DNA of 64,000 bases, taken from the NCBI RefSeq assembly GCF_003751385.1, contig NZ_RJVA01000012.1:124001-188000 (forward strand), read 5' to 3'. This document shows, one piece after another, positions 43,582 to 53,314 of this stretch. This DNA is from Desulfosoma caldarium. Lineage in GTDB: Bacteria; Desulfobacterota; Syntrophobacteria; Syntrophobacterales; DSM-9756. The position numbers were made by a program, and so were the translations under genes. The stretch's first letter is position 1. Every line of letters begins with the position of its first letter. Below the pieces are notes generated by a model, which did not search any database, was not told the origin of the DNA, and saw nothing but the letters and a program-made list of their open reading frames with translations.

Positions 43582-46178
43582 GATTGCGCATTTACGGCTG
43601 GTTTTCTCTGCGCTACGCTCGGCGGCATCTGTGGCGCACTGCGGCGGTGATTGTGGGTCTGAGTCTAGGGGCCGGCATCTTTGTGGCGGTGCGCTTTGCC
43701 ACGACCACGTCGGTGCGTTCTTTTGAACGAAGCATGGGCGCCGTGTCGGGAAGGGCTGACTTTGTGGTGACCCGCCCGGGGGAAGGCGTCCCGTCTCACC
43801 TGGTGCGCGACCTGTTGTCAATGCGGCACATCGAAACCGCCTCTCCCATTCTATCTCTTATGGTTCGCGTCCAGTCGACACATCGAGGGGCCGAGGGCGC
43901 CGCCGTGGCGCGCTGGGTGGGTCTAGACCCCATTTTGGATCGCCCCTTGAGGCCCTGGGCGGTGCAGCGTCTCGAAAAGCCGGAAGAGACGCAGAGGTGG
44001 ATGCGCCTCATGAGCGATCCCGATACGGTTTTTGTCGGATCGACCCTGGCTCGCGCCTTACGCCTAGAGGCCGGATCGGCCATCACGGTCCACTATCAGG
44101 ACCGCCGCAGGACCCTCAAGGTCTTGGGGATTCTCAAGGATGAAGGCCTGGGATTGGCTCATGGGGGCCTCATGCTGATTTCGGATGTGGCGACGGTTCA
44201 GGAATTCCTCGGGCAGTTTGAACGCGTGGATCGTGTGGAAGGAGTTTTTGTCGAAGGTGGAAGCGAAACGGGGTACCAGGAACTGGAAAACCTTTTAGGT
44301 TCGAGCTACGCCTTGGATCGGGTCGTGGATCGGACACGATCATCGCGGTCCATGGTGGCGGCCTACGAACAAAACCTCTCGGTCCTCAGTTTTGTGTCCC
44401 TTTTTGTGGGCATGTTTCTGGTCTACAGCCTCACGGCTTTCAACAGTGTTTCTCGACGACGCGAAGTGGCCGTGATGCGATCACTGGGCGCGTCGGCCCG
44501 TTTCGTTTTTTTTGTCTTTATCTTGGATGGGCTGGTCTTAGGCCTGCTGGGCTGGGCCATAGGGATTCCGGTGAGCTTGGCCTTTTCCAGGGACTTGCTG
44601 CAAGCGGTAAGCGCGACGGTCACCCTGCTTTTTGCGCGCGTGGACGTCAGCACGGTGTCTTTAAACTTCTGGGACGTGGCGGTCTCCGTGGTGCTCACCA
44701 CCGGGGTTGCGGCCTTGGCAGCTTGGCAGCCGGCTCACTCCATGATGAGGGTGCCTCCACAGGAAGCCATTCGCCCTCGCAGTGCGGGAGCGGAATCGGA
44801 AACAAAAGTTCGACGCCTGACCATGGCGGGCCTTGGTCTGCTCGCCACGGTCTTGCCTCTTTGCATGATGCCGCCCCTACAGGGGGTTCCCGTGGCGGGG
44901 TATGCGGCGGTTTTTTTTCTCTTTTGCGGCTTTTCCCTTCTCGCTCCAGGAGTGCTCAAGCGCCTTTCCAAGCTGCCTTCCCCTCTCGTGCGGCGCCTGG
45001 GCGGTGAGCCGTGCGTGCTGGCACTCAGGCAGCTGGAAAGGGCCGGCGCGCGCGTGGCCCTCTCCGTCGGCGCCCTCATCACCGCCGTAGGACTTTTTAC
45101 GGCTCTGGTCATCATGATTTCCAGCTTTCGAAAGACGGTGGAAGCCTGGGTGTATCAGACGGTGAGCGGGGATCTTTTTGTGCGTCCCATGATGGCCGAC
45201 ATGAACGGCTATAGGGATCCGCTGCCGGCGCACCTGGTTCATTTTCTTCGAAACATTCCCGATGTCGATGTGGTGGCCTATCGAAGAATCGCCATGAGTT
45301 ACCGTGGTGTGGACTGCGCCCTGGAAGGGATCGACTTGGATCGGCTGCAGCGCCATGGAGGGTTTCTTTTTCTCAAAGGGAATCCTCAGGACGCCTACGA
45401 CGCCATGAAGGCCGGAGATGGCGTGATAGTGAGTGAAGTCTTTTCCAATCGAACGGGATTTGGCGTAGGTGATCGCATGGCATTGAGCGTTCTGGGTGTT
45501 CCCATGGAATTCCGCGTGGTCGGCGTGTACCGGGACTACCGAACCCAAAGCGCCGTCATCTACACGGACCTCAGGGTGCTGCACAATCGAACGAAGGACA
45601 GGGCATGGAGCGGCGCGCGGCTGTTTTTCCCCGGATCGGAAGAGGCCAAAGTCCAGCGTGCTCTCGAAATTCGGGACGAAATCCTTACGCGTTTCGGTGC
45701 CCGTGACGCCCCGGACGTCATGGTGGGAAAAAGCCTTCGGCGAGACATCCTTCAGGTTTTTGACCAAACTTTTGCCGTGACCACGGTCCTTTTGGTCATG
45801 GCCCTCATGGTGGCCAGCCTGGGCATGATGACTACCTTGACCATCATGGTCCTGGAACGCTCGGTGTTCTTGAACACCCTCATCGCCGTCGGATCCTCCC
45901 CGGGCCAGGTGCGCCGCATGCTGCTTTGGGAAGCCCTGTTCATGGCCGTGGCGGGGCTCGTTTTGGGCGTTGCCTGCGGGTTTGTCCTGTCCACGATTCT
46001 CATTGAGGTGATCAACGCCCAGTCCTTCGGCTGGACCTTTCTATACCACGTGGCCTGGAACCAACTCGGGGTGGCTTTGCCCCTCATTGCGGCGGCGTCG
46101 CTCGTGGCCACCGTGCCGGCACAGCGCTTGGCTTTTCGTGACAGCCCGGTTGTGCTCCTTCGAGAGGACGACCATTGA
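43566..46178 (+). CDS. ABC transporter permease with two FtsX domains
   Basis: Protein of 870 aa from ATG 43566. A first helix (WRTAAVIVGLSLGAGIFVAV) is followed by a periplasmic MacB_PCD-type domain, three helices of an FtsX domain (MVAAYEQNLSVLSFVSLFVG and on), a central hydrophobic pair, a second periplasmic domain and a second FtsX domain near residues 730-870 (VTTVLLVMALMVASLGM). The double-FtsX architecture resembles YbbP/LolCE fused permeases. Convergent with aroK. Confidence 0.9.
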   Translation: MSFFLGLRIYGWFSLRYARRHLWRTAAVIVGLSLGAGIFVAVRFATTTSVRSFERSMGAVSGRADFVVTRPGEGVPSHLVRDLLSMRHIETASPILSLMVRVQSTHRGAEGAAVARWVGLDPILDRPLRPWAVQRLEKPEETQRWMRLMSDPDTVFVGSTLARALRLEAGSAITVHYQDRRRTLKVLGILKDEGLGLAHGGLMLISDVATVQEFLGQFERVDRVEGVFVEGGSETGYQELENLLGSSYALDRVVDRTRSSRSMVAAYEQNLSVLSFVSLFVGMFLVYSLTAFNSVSRRREVAVMRSLGASARFVFFVFILDGLVLGLLGWAIGIPVSLAFSRDLLQAVSATVTLLFARVDVSTVSLNFWDVAVSVVLTTGVAALAAWQPAHSMMRVPPQEAIRPRSAGAESETKVRRLTMAGLGLLATVLPLCMMPPLQGVPVAGYAAVFFLFCGFSLLAPGVLKRLSKLPSPLVRRLGGEPCVLALRQLERAGARVALSVGALITAVGLFTALVIMISSFRKTVEAWVYQTVSGDLFVRPMMADMNGYRDPLPAHLVHFLRNIPDVDVVAYRRIAMSYRGVDCALEGIDLDRLQRHGGFLFLKGNPQDAYDAMKAGDGVIVSEVFSNRTGFGVGDRMALSVLGVPMEFRVVGVYRDYRTQSAVIYTDLRVLHNRTKDRAWSGARLFFPGSEEAKVQRALEIRDEILTRFGARDAPDVMVGKSLRRDILQVFDQTFAVTTVLLVMALMVASLGMMTTLTIMVLERSVFLNTLIAVGSSPGQVRRMLLWEALFMAVAGLVLGVACGFVLSTILIEVINAQSFGWTFLYHVAWNQLGVALPLIAAASLVATVPAQRLAFRDSPVVLLREDDH

Positions 46179-46280
46179 GTGCTGCAAAACAAGGCCATCG
46201 TCCTCAGTGCGCACAAAGCACGCCTTGCCGAAGTCTAGGTAGAACTTTTTGACCGGACCTTTTCGTGAAAAATCCGCCAC

Positions 46281-46310
46281 AAAATTTTCATGGGCCCATG
46301 GAAAATTTTT
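46281..46310. terminator. Palindrome between convergent permease and aroK genes
   Basis: AAAATTTTCATGGGCCCATGGAAAATTTTT (given by position) is an inverted repeat with one bulged G. It contains the aroK stop codon and lies about 100 bases past the permease stop; a bidirectional terminator is plausible. Confidence 0.5.
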
Positions 46311-46872
46311 GAGTTTGAAGGACATGCAAAAGCGCCTGCAAGGCGTCCTCGTGGTTGAGGCCGTCCAGGAGAAGGTGAGCCTGAGCGTGGAGCGCATAGA
46401 GGGGCTGGCGCTCTTCGTAAAGTCCTTGAAGCGACTGGCCTGGGGCTCGAACCACTCCCCGAGCGTCCAGATCCCCCAAGCGCTGTTCCAGAAAAGGCAA
46501 GGACAGGTCAAGCCATACGATGAATCCACGGGCGCGAAGGTGTTCCATGGCTTTTGCGCTGTAAACCACACTGCCTCCCGTGGCGATAACGGTGCCGAAG
46601 ACGGTGAGGGAACACACGGCGGCTTCTTCAATGGCTCGAAAGCCCGCCAGGCCTTTTTCGCGAATGATTTCCTGGAGGCGTTTTCCGTGAGCGGCTTGAA
46701 TGATGAGATCCGTATCCACGAAAGGGGCAGCCAACTGCTTGGCCGCCAGGACACCCAGAGTGCTCTTGCCCACACCGGGCATACCGATGAGCACGAGGTT
46801 GGGGGCATAGCATGACGATTCACCGGGCACACGACCCAGCATCGAGCCGCCATGAGGGTTGCCGATGGTCAT
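46288..46872 (-). CDS. aroK: Shikimate kinase
   Basis: Protein of 194 aa with P-loop GMPGVGKST at about 30-38, DTDLIIQ, GLAGFRAIEE, ATGGSVVYS and a lid/adenine segment with the R...RQPLYALHA part. It makes shikimate 3-phosphate in aromatic amino-acid synthesis. A 27-residue N-terminal extension precedes the P-loop fold. Its ATG overlaps the stop of the Cys-rich protein gene (46869-46872); last gene of a seven-gene run. Confidence 0.92.
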   Translation of the reverse strand: MTIGNPHGGSMLGRVPGESSCYAPNLVLIGMPGVGKSTLGVLAAKQLAAPFVDTDLIIQAAHGKRLQEIIREKGLAGFRAIEEAAVCSLTVFGTVIATGGSVVYSAKAMEHLRARGFIVWLDLSLPFLEQRLGDLDARGVVRAPGQSLQGLYEERQPLYALHAQAHLLLDGLNHEDALQALLHVLQTQKFSMGP

Positions 46873-47411
46873 GGTAATTCCTTGATGTCGTGAGCCAAAG
46901 GGAACGGTTGAACGGTTTCGTACATGGCCCAGCGAAGCTGTCGCATGTCCTGAAGAACGGTCAAGATACGCCGTTGAAACCGAGGAGGTTCCATGGAAAA
47001 GAGCTGCATGTGAGCTTCACAGAAAAACCATGTGCACACATAGGGTCGAAGATACCGAGGTAGGGCGCAGCCCATGGCAGTGAGGTATCGGCACGGATCC
47101 CCGTCGTGGCGGCGGGTTTGCCCCAAAGGCAGAGCGTCGTGCAAACCCCAAAGGAAAAGCAGATCCGTGACGTTGTAGGCGACACGCAAGGCCGTGCAGC
47201 ACACATCGGCGCAATGCGAGCACGTCTGGGCACAGTAGCGGGACATGAAGGCATCCAGGGCTTCAATGGCTTGAAGCGCCCGATGAGCCAAGGATCGAAG
47301 TTCCGCGAAGGCTTTGGCCTGAAGATGGGCGTCCAGGTATTGGAAAAATCCCCGCCAGTGGGCGTCGGCCACGACAGCCCACGGCGACCGAAAGGTAGAG
47401 GGCAAGCTCAT
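46869..47411 (-). CDS. Cys-rich metal-binding hypothetical protein (YkgJ-like)
   Basis: Protein of 180 aa. CAQTCSHCADVCC at about 60-72 is followed by CRYLTAMGCALPRYLRPYVC and a final FFC, nine or more cysteines in all. The pattern is like YkgJ-type putative zinc- or iron-chelating proteins. The function is unknown. It sits between uspA-like and aroK genes with overlap to aroK. Confidence 0.65.
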   Translation of the reverse strand: MSLPSTFRSPWAVVADAHWRGFFQYLDAHLQAKAFAELRSLAHRALQAIEALDAFMSRYCAQTCSHCADVCCTALRVAYNVTDLLFLWGLHDALPLGQTRRHDGDPCRYLTAMGCALPRYLRPYVCTWFFCEAHMQLFSMEPPRFQRRILTVLQDMRQLRWAMYETVQPFPLAHDIKELP

Positions 47412-47415
47412 TCTG

Positions 47416-47892
47416 TTATGTCACAAAATCATGCTCAAGTTCTCGAACCACCAAAACGGGGCACGGAGCCTTCAGCACCACGGTGTTGGCCACACTGCCG
47501 ATCACAGTGCTCATGAGGGCGGAACGACCGTGCGTGCCCACTATGATGAGATCGATGGTGTTTTCCTTAGCATAATTAATGACTTCTTCTGAAGGACGGC
47601 CTTTGCGGATTTCAAAGTGAATTTCGGGAACCCCTTCCTGCCATTCCATAGGCAGCAGTTGATGAAGTTCTTGTTCTCGATCCTGGATCATCTTGCGCAT
47701 GGCCTCCACGAAATCCCCCTTGTACCCCTTCACGCTCAGCTCGTGGACGGCATCGATGATCCTTTGATTGATCACGTGCATGATGGTCAAGGAAGCTTGT
47801 CTGTCCCGAGCGATTTCCACTCCGTAGCGAATCGCTTTTTGGGAAAATTCGGAAAAGTCCACGGGAACCAGAATTTTCTTCAGTTGAATCAT
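47416..47892 (-). CDS. Universal stress protein, UspA family
   Basis: Protein of 158 aa with the N-terminal ILVPVDFSEFS and the ATP-binding GTHGRSALMSTVIGS motif (G-x2-G-x9-G-S), so nucleotide-binding is expected. Its ATG overlaps the stop of the glycosylase gene by four bases. Stress-survival role by family. Confidence 0.93.
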   Translation of the reverse strand: MIQLKKILVPVDFSEFSQKAIRYGVEIARDRQASLTIMHVINQRIIDAVHELSVKGYKGDFVEAMRKMIQDREQELHQLLPMEWQEGVPEIHFEIRKGRPSEEVINYAKENTIDLIIVGTHGRSALMSTVIGSVANTVVLKAPCPVLVVRELEHDFVT

Positions 47893-48572
47893 GGCAGACT
47901 CCTCGTTTCCATTGGTTCGTCAAGCCACGCGGCGTTCACGGGGCATGGCTCGCAACGTGGTTTTTTTCGGCAATAAAGATGCCCGACACGCACGAGCAGA
48001 GCGTGAAATTCTTGGAAAAGATACACATCGGCAGGCAGAGCGTCCATAAAATAGTGCCGTAGCGCTTCGTAGCCGATGGTGGAGGGCACCAGGCCGTGGT
48101 TGGCGAGGATGCGCCGAGTATAGGCATCCACGACAAAGCTCGGTTGGTGGGCGGCGTAGAGAATGATGCTGTCGGCAGTTTCAGGGCCAATTCCGGGAAT
48201 ACCGAGAAGTTCTTGCCTCAACGCAGCCATGTCCTGAGCGAGAAAGGCCGAGAGGTTTCCTGCGTGATGCGATTGAAGATGTCGGCAAAAGGCCAGCAGG
48301 TAACGGGCCTTTTGATTAAAGAAGCCCGAGGGTCTCAAGCACTCGCGCAGGTTTTCTGGGTCTGTGGAGAGGATCTTTTGAGGGTTGAGAAGGTCCTTGG
48401 CTTTGAGGCGTTCGATGGCGAGGGTCACATTGTTCCACGCGGTGTTTTGCGTAAGAATGGCGCCCACGATGACTTCAAAGGCCGTGTCGGCAGGCCACCA
48501 GCCTTGAGGACCAAAGGCGGCGAGAAGGGTTTCAAAGAGACGGCGCAAGATAAGGGCAGGCTGTGGCCTCAT
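47889..48572 (-). CDS. HhH-GPD DNA glycosylase, endonuclease III-like
   Basis: Protein of 227 aa; ATG 48572 overlaps the radical SAM gene stop (TAATG). The helix-hairpin-helix LLGIPGIGPETADSI and catalytic Asp in VVDAYTRRI are present, as in base-excision glycosylases. The C-terminal cluster region reads C-RKKPR-C-EP-C, with no fourth Cys in the remaining residues; classical enzymes have C-x6-C-x2-C-x5-C. The cluster may be missing or ligated otherwise. The substrate is unknown. Confidence 0.88.
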   Translation of the reverse strand: MRPQPALILRRLFETLLAAFGPQGWWPADTAFEVIVGAILTQNTAWNNVTLAIERLKAKDLLNPQKILSTDPENLRECLRPSGFFNQKARYLLAFCRHLQSHHAGNLSAFLAQDMAALRQELLGIPGIGPETADSIILYAAHQPSFVVDAYTRRILANHGLVPSTIGYEALRHYFMDALPADVYLFQEFHALLVRVGHLYCRKKPRCEPCPVNAAWLDEPMETRSLP

Positions 48573-49588
48573 TACGGCAAGTTCACTCCATGAATGGACG
48601 CCCCGCATGCCGAGCAGGCTCCTTTGAGGATTCCCTGAGGCTTAGTGGAAAAGCCGTAACGCTTCATAAGCAGAGCGCCGCATTGAGGGCAGTAGGTGTT
48701 TTCGCCTTCATCCCCCGGCACGTTACCCGTGTACACATAGTGCAGGCCCGCTTTGAGGCCGATCTCTCGAGCTTGGCGCAGCGTGGTCAGGGGTGTGGAT
48801 GGCCGGTCGGTCAACCGATAGGTGGGATGAAATCGGCTCACGTGCCAAGGCGTTTCCGGTCCCAGGTCAACAAGAAACTCGGCGAGTTCCTTGAGTTCTT
48901 TCGGGTCATCGTTGAGGCCGGGAATGAGCAGCGTGGTCACTTCGAGCCAGATGCCCAAGCGTTTCATGCCTCGCAGTGTCTCCAAGACCGGTTCTAGGCG
49001 CGCACCGCACTGCTCCTTGTAGAACCGATCGCGAAAGGCTTTCAAATCCACATTGGCGGCATCGAGAAAGGTTTCGGCCGCTTTCTGTAGCACCTCCGGC
49101 GTCATGTAACCGTTGGAAACGAAGACATTCTTCAACCCCTTTTTCCTTGCTTCGATCCCCACATCCATGGCGAATTCCATAAAGATGGTGGGTTCCGTAT
49201 AGGTATAGCTGATACTGGTGCATCGTGTTTTTAAAGCGTCCTGCACCACGGCGTGCACCGAAAGATCCCGGCCCAGGATGGCTCCTTGATCTCGAGGGGC
49301 CTGGGAGATGTCCGCATTTTGGCAAAACAGGCATCGAAAGTTGCACCCCACTGTGGCAATGGAATAGCTCAGACTCCCAGGATGAAAATGAAAAAGGGGT
49401 TTCTTCTCGATGGGGTCCACATTGGTGGCGATCAGTTTTCCATAGACTAAGGAGTAAAGGCGGCCATCGTGGTTGTGGCGCACGCCGCACATGCCGGTTT
49501 TGTCCGGCTTGATCAGGCATCGGTGCGCGCACAGAGAGCATCGTACGGCCTTGGCTTCTTCCGAAGTGTAAAAGCGCGCTTCATGCAT
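48572..49588 (-). CDS. amrS: AmmeMemoRadiSam system radical SAM enzyme
   Basis: Protein of 338 aa. The N-terminal zinc-like region RCSLCAHRC...GMCGVRHN precedes the SAM cluster motif CNFRCLFC; YTEPTIFMEFAMDV and the C-terminal cysteine knuckles (YCPQCG, CSACG) match AmrS. The enzyme belongs to a conserved, functionally unproven system with AmrA and AmrB, which are not in this window. It lies in an operon between a methyltransferase and a DNA glycosylase. Confidence 0.92.
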   Translation of the reverse strand: MHEARFYTSEEAKAVRCSLCAHRCLIKPDKTGMCGVRHNHDGRLYSLVYGKLIATNVDPIEKKPLFHFHPGSLSYSIATVGCNFRCLFCQNADISQAPRDQGAILGRDLSVHAVVQDALKTRCTSISYTYTEPTIFMEFAMDVGIEARKKGLKNVFVSNGYMTPEVLQKAAETFLDAANVDLKAFRDRFYKEQCGARLEPVLETLRGMKRLGIWLEVTTLLIPGLNDDPKELKELAEFLVDLGPETPWHVSRFHPTYRLTDRPSTPLTTLRQAREIGLKAGLHYVYTGNVPGDEGENTYCPQCGALLMKRYGFSTKPQGILKGACSACGASIHGVNLP

Positions 49589-49604
49589 AGCCGCTTACCT
49601 CATC

Positions 49605-50462
49605 CTATTGACCTATTCCCGGCGAGGTATGGGTGACGTGCCCGGCGCAGCCTAGGCCTGGAGCATCAGATGGAGTGGAACGACCGCCTTGGCCGTGAAG
49701 ACGCCAGCAGGATCGAGCTGTGCCCGAAGGGCCGATTCCCACCACAGGCTCCATGAGCGGTTCCTGAACCGGCCTGTGCACGGATCGAAGATCCACGCGC
49801 ATGGCCAAGAAATGCCCAAAGGGCTGGTACTGAAACAAAGGATGGTCTTCCAGCATCTCCACCTGTCTTGTGAGCCACAAAGGGAAGACGAGACACGTTC
49901 TCCAGTGGCACACCGGTGAACCGTAGAGGACGTCTTGGAGCAGGCGTTTGAGAGAAAGCACTGAAAGAAAAGCCGCATGGCGGTACACAGAGGGCTTCCA
50001 CAGGAATTCCATGCGGCGGTAACAGCCGGTGAGGGACCATTTGTTGAGGGTGCCGATGAGAACGTGGCGGCGCGCCACGCGGCACGCCTCGGCCAGGGCG
50101 GCCCGGGGGTTTTCCACGAATTCCAGCGTGGTGATCAAAGTGACGGTATCAAATTCGTTGTCGCTGAATGGCAGATCTTCGGCAAATCCGTGATGGACTT
50201 CGATGCGTTCCGGCAGATTTCTCTGGGCGTGGCGCACCAGCTCCCAAGAAGGCTCCACACCGGTGACCGCATGCCCGAGGTGCGCGAGCCAACGAAGTGT
50301 CAATCCCGTGGCGCATCCGACGTCCAGAACCCGCTGAGGGCCAGGTGGGTTCCAGAGGCGTTGGAGCAGATGACGTTCTAGGCGCAGGACCGTGCGCCCG
50401 GGTTCTGTCATGGCCCACTGCTCCATCCTCTGGGCATCTTCCAGACGAAAGATGTATCCCAT
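49605..50462 (-). CDS. Class I SAM-dependent methyltransferase
   Basis: Protein of 285 aa. The SAM-binding motif VLDVGCATGLTLRWLAHLG, VTGVEPS acid and the DTVTLITTLEFV strand are clear. The C-terminal half has no recognised substrate domain. It starts 10 bases after the ilvD stop and may be coupled. Ubiquinone- or small-molecule-type methyltransfer is possible; specificity is unknown. Confidence 0.88.
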   Translation of the reverse strand: MGYIFRLEDAQRMEQWAMTEPGRTVLRLERHLLQRLWNPPGPQRVLDVGCATGLTLRWLAHLGHAVTGVEPSWELVRHAQRNLPERIEVHHGFAEDLPFSDNEFDTVTLITTLEFVENPRAALAEACRVARRHVLIGTLNKWSLTGCYRRMEFLWKPSVYRHAAFLSVLSLKRLLQDVLYGSPVCHWRTCLVFPLWLTRQVEMLEDHPLFQYQPFGHFLAMRVDLRSVHRPVQEPLMEPVVGIGPSGTARSCWRLHGQGGRSTPSDAPGLGCAGHVTHTSPGIGQ

Positions 50463-50471
50463 GAACCCTCC

Positions 50472-52133
50472 CTAATGGGACAATATCGCCCCTGTGGCGC
50501 CACTGGTGACCATTTTGGCGTAACGCGCCAAATATCCATGTTGAATGCGCGGCGGCATTGGGCGCCACGCCGCTCGGCGCGCCTTTAGCGTGGCCTCGTC
50601 CACGAGAAGCTCCAATTTCTTGGCCGGAATATCGATGGCAATGCGATCGCCTTCTTCCACTAAAGCGATGGGCCCTCCCGCCGCCGCTTCCGGACTGACG
50701 TGGCCGATGGCAGCTCCTTGCGTGCCGCCGCTGAACCGGCCATCGGTGATGAGCGCCACGTCTTTGCCTAGGTTCATGCCGATGATGGCCGCCGTGGGGG
50801 TGAGCATTTCCTGCATGCCGGGACCTCCCTTGGGGCCTTCGTAACGTATGACCACCACGTCTCCGGGCTGAATGGCCCCGGAAAGAATGGCATTAGCCGC
50901 GTCCTGTTCGCTTTCAAAAACCCGCGCCCGTCCGGTTCGCTGCAGCATTTCCGGAGCCACGGCACTTTGCTTGACCACGGCACCTTGAGGGGCCAAGTTG
51001 CCGTACAGAATGGCGATACCTCCCTGAGCGTGGTAAGGATTGTCCACGGGCCGAATGACATTGTGGTCCACCTGCTTGACGGATTCCAGATTCTTGCCCA
51101 CAGAGAAACCCGTCACGGTTTGCGCATCCAAATGGATGGCGCCGATCTTGGCCAGTTCTTTCATGACCCCCTGAACGCCGCCCGCAGCGTTCAGATCCTC
51201 CAGAAAATGGGGACCGCCAGGGCGCAGGGAACACAGGTGCGGTGTCTTGGCACTGATGGTGTTGAACAAGTCCAGGTCCAGTGTGAAGCCAGCTTCATGG
51301 GCAATGGCCGGAACATGCAGCACCGTATTAGTGGAGCACCCCAGAGCCATATCCACGGCAATGGCGTTTTCAAAGGAGGCCATGGTGATCATGTCTCGTG
51401 GTCGTATGCTGTGGCGCACCAGGTCCATAATGCGCATACCCGCCGTTTTGGCCAAGCGATAACGGGCGGCGGATACGGCGGGAATGGTGCCGTTTCCAGG
51501 AAGGGCCAGACCCAAAGCCTCACTCAAACAGTTCATGGAGTTGGCGGTGAACATACCGGCACAGGAACCACAGCCGGGACAGGCGTAGTCCTCCAGTTCC
51601 TCCAAATCCTGCTCGCCAATGATTCCTGCCTTCAGCGCACCGACACCTTCAAAAACTGAAATTAAATCGACGGGACGCTGGCCGACTCGGCCCGCCAACA
51701 TGGGCCCGCCGCTGACCACAATGCACGGAAGGTTTAAACGAAACGCGGCCATAATCATGCCGGGAATGATCTTGTCGCAATTGGGAATGAACACCAGCCC
51801 GTCAAAGGGATGGGCCATGGCCATGACTTCCACGGAATCGGCGATGAGTTCCCGGCTCGCCAGGCTGTAGCGCATGCCGTCATGATTCATGGCAATGCCG
51901 TCGCAGATCCCGATGGTGGAAAACTCAATAGGTGTGCCTCCGGCCATGCGCACGCCAGCCTTCACGGCTTGTGTTATCTTGTCCAGATGAATGTGGCCCG
52001 GAATGATTTCATTGAACGAATTGACAATCCCGATGAGAGGCCGCTCAATTTCTTCTCGCGTGTAACCCATGGCTTTAAAAAGGGACCGATGAGGAGCTTT
52101 TTCGGGGCCTTTTTTCATGAGGTCGCTGCGCAT
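50472..52133 (-). CDS. ilvD: Dihydroxy-acid dehydratase
   Basis: Protein of 553 aa from ATG 52133, preceded by GAGAGGAG; the longer in-frame extension upstream is not supported. Cluster and active-site motifs are present: [31 protein letters not shown] and the C-terminal [10 protein letters not shown]. It makes 2-keto acids in branched-chain amino-acid synthesis. First gene of the reverse-strand run that ends with aroK. Confidence 0.97.
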   Translation of the reverse strand: MRSDLMKKGPEKAPHRSLFKAMGYTREEIERPLIGIVNSFNEIIPGHIHLDKITQAVKAGVRMAGGTPIEFSTIGICDGIAMNHDGMRYSLASRELIADSVEVMAMAHPFDGLVFIPNCDKIIPGMIMAAFRLNLPCIVVSGGPMLAGRVGQRPVDLISVFEGVGALKAGIIGEQDLEELEDYACPGCGSCAGMFTANSMNCLSEALGLALPGNGTIPAVSAARYRLAKTAGMRIMDLVRHSIRPRDMITMASFENAIAVDMALGCSTNTVLHVPAIAHEAGFTLDLDLFNTISAKTPHLCSLRPGGPHFLEDLNAAGGVQGVMKELAKIGAIHLDAQTVTGFSVGKNLESVKQVDHNVIRPVDNPYHAQGGIAILYGNLAPQGAVVKQSAVAPEMLQRTGRARVFESEQDAANAILSGAIQPGDVVVIRYEGPKGGPGMQEMLTPTAAIIGMNLGKDVALITDGRFSGGTQGAAIGHVSPEAAAGGPIALVEEGDRIAIDIPAKKLELLVDEATLKARRAAWRPMPPRIQHGYLARYAKMVTSGATGAILSH

Positions 52134-52600
52134 CGTGGTTTCTCCTCTCTGGGCATCAGGCTCTTTGCGCATTGGCCGTCCGGTGCGGCGCATGGCATGC
52201 GCACAAATCCATTCCGTTTCAGTGGCAGATGATGGGCTGAAAAGGTTACTGTAGCCCTTCAGGATTTGGCAAGGGAAAAGGCGTCCGACCCCACTCGACT
52301 TTTTTAAAATCATGACGAAACAGCACTCACAAAGATCTTCGCACTGCGCCCATCTGCGGCGCGCATTGAATGCCATGGATCAGCCTTCCACTGACGGCGC
52401 TAAGGCGTCTTTTTTGGTGAGCAAAAGTGCGGCGGGAAGAGGCCTCAAGGTGGCCAATTCGGGTCGTGCCGGTGAGGAAATCTTTGAAAGCGACCCTTCT
52501 TTTCGCCATGTGCCCAGGATCGTCCAGGTGGCCAAACCCTTTACGGCCATTGAATCCCTGGCGCGGGCCTAGGGGAACGCGCGCTTCGCCAGGTGGCGTC
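52134..52600. other. Upstream region of ilvD
   Basis: About 470 bases. No tRNA-like leader, T-box or leader peptide can be recognised by eye. Short frames on both strands look like chance. Confidence 0.4.
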
Positions 52601-53180
52601 ACCCAAATACGCGGGAATTTTAAGATATGGTGAAAGTTTTGGAGCGGCGTACAGACTGTGGCGCGCCGTCTTTAGGCCCTGGGAACGGCCTCGGCTCAAG
52701 GATTCGGACAGGCGCAGCAAGGATGGGAAAGGCTTGAAACCGCGAAAGCTCTGAATCGAACCGTCCAGGACGAGGTCGATCCTTTGTGCGCCGTCTCCGC
52801 GCTGGAAGTCATTTAGACCGTGCGCAAGATGCTTCTTCGAGAGACAGGGATTGGGCCAAGACGGCTTGCAACGTTGAAATTCGGGTTCCCCTCGTGGGCG
52901 TGACCTTTCTTAAAACCGTAGCCTCGGTGGTTCCAGCCAAAGCTTGGTACGACAAGCATCTTACGGCCCGCTGCGCCTGGAAAGGCAATCCCTCCGAAGC
53001 CTTGATGCATCGCGCCAAAACGGGTTTTTCGTGCCCATAGCCGAGTGGTTTCTTTCGACCGCGGGAGCCGTGGGAAGCTGGCGCCGCGCGTGGTTCAAAG
53101 AAGTCTACGGAACCTTTATGGCACAGCCTACTGCTCCTAAAAGGGAAAAGACCGGGAATGGCGCTTTCCATGCGGCTATG
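52601..53180 (+). pseudogene. Asparagine synthase-like C-terminal relic
   Basis: In sequential frames: ILRYGESFGAAYRLWRAVFR, then after breaks RDRDWAKTACNVEIRVPLV, TFLKTVASVVPAK and NPSEALMHRAKTGF, then in another frame PIAEWFLSTAGAVG. These are signatures of the synthetase domain of AsnB-type asparagine synthases found in polysaccharide or peptide-modification loci (W...ACNLEIRVPLVD, HRPKTGF.VPIAEW). No glutaminase half and at least two frame breaks. Confidence 0.65.
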
Positions 53181-53314
53181 ACGGAACTGGTTGCAAGTGT
53201 TCATGGGAAAGGTAAAAGTCCTGCGACGATGGCTTGACAAAATGCTTCATGATCATATATCAGATGCATTGCCAAGTCACTTTGTCCAGCCCACCCACGA
53301 AGGAGGAAGGTGTC

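Noticed and set aside
44877-45767. 296-codon frame opposite the ABC permease
   Set aside because: Long open antisense frame explained by GC-rich codon use; no motif, permease coding is clear.
52134-52376. Leader peptide or T-box before ilvD
   Set aside because: No run of Ile, Leu or Val codons, no T-box core and no clear terminator/antiterminator pair seen.
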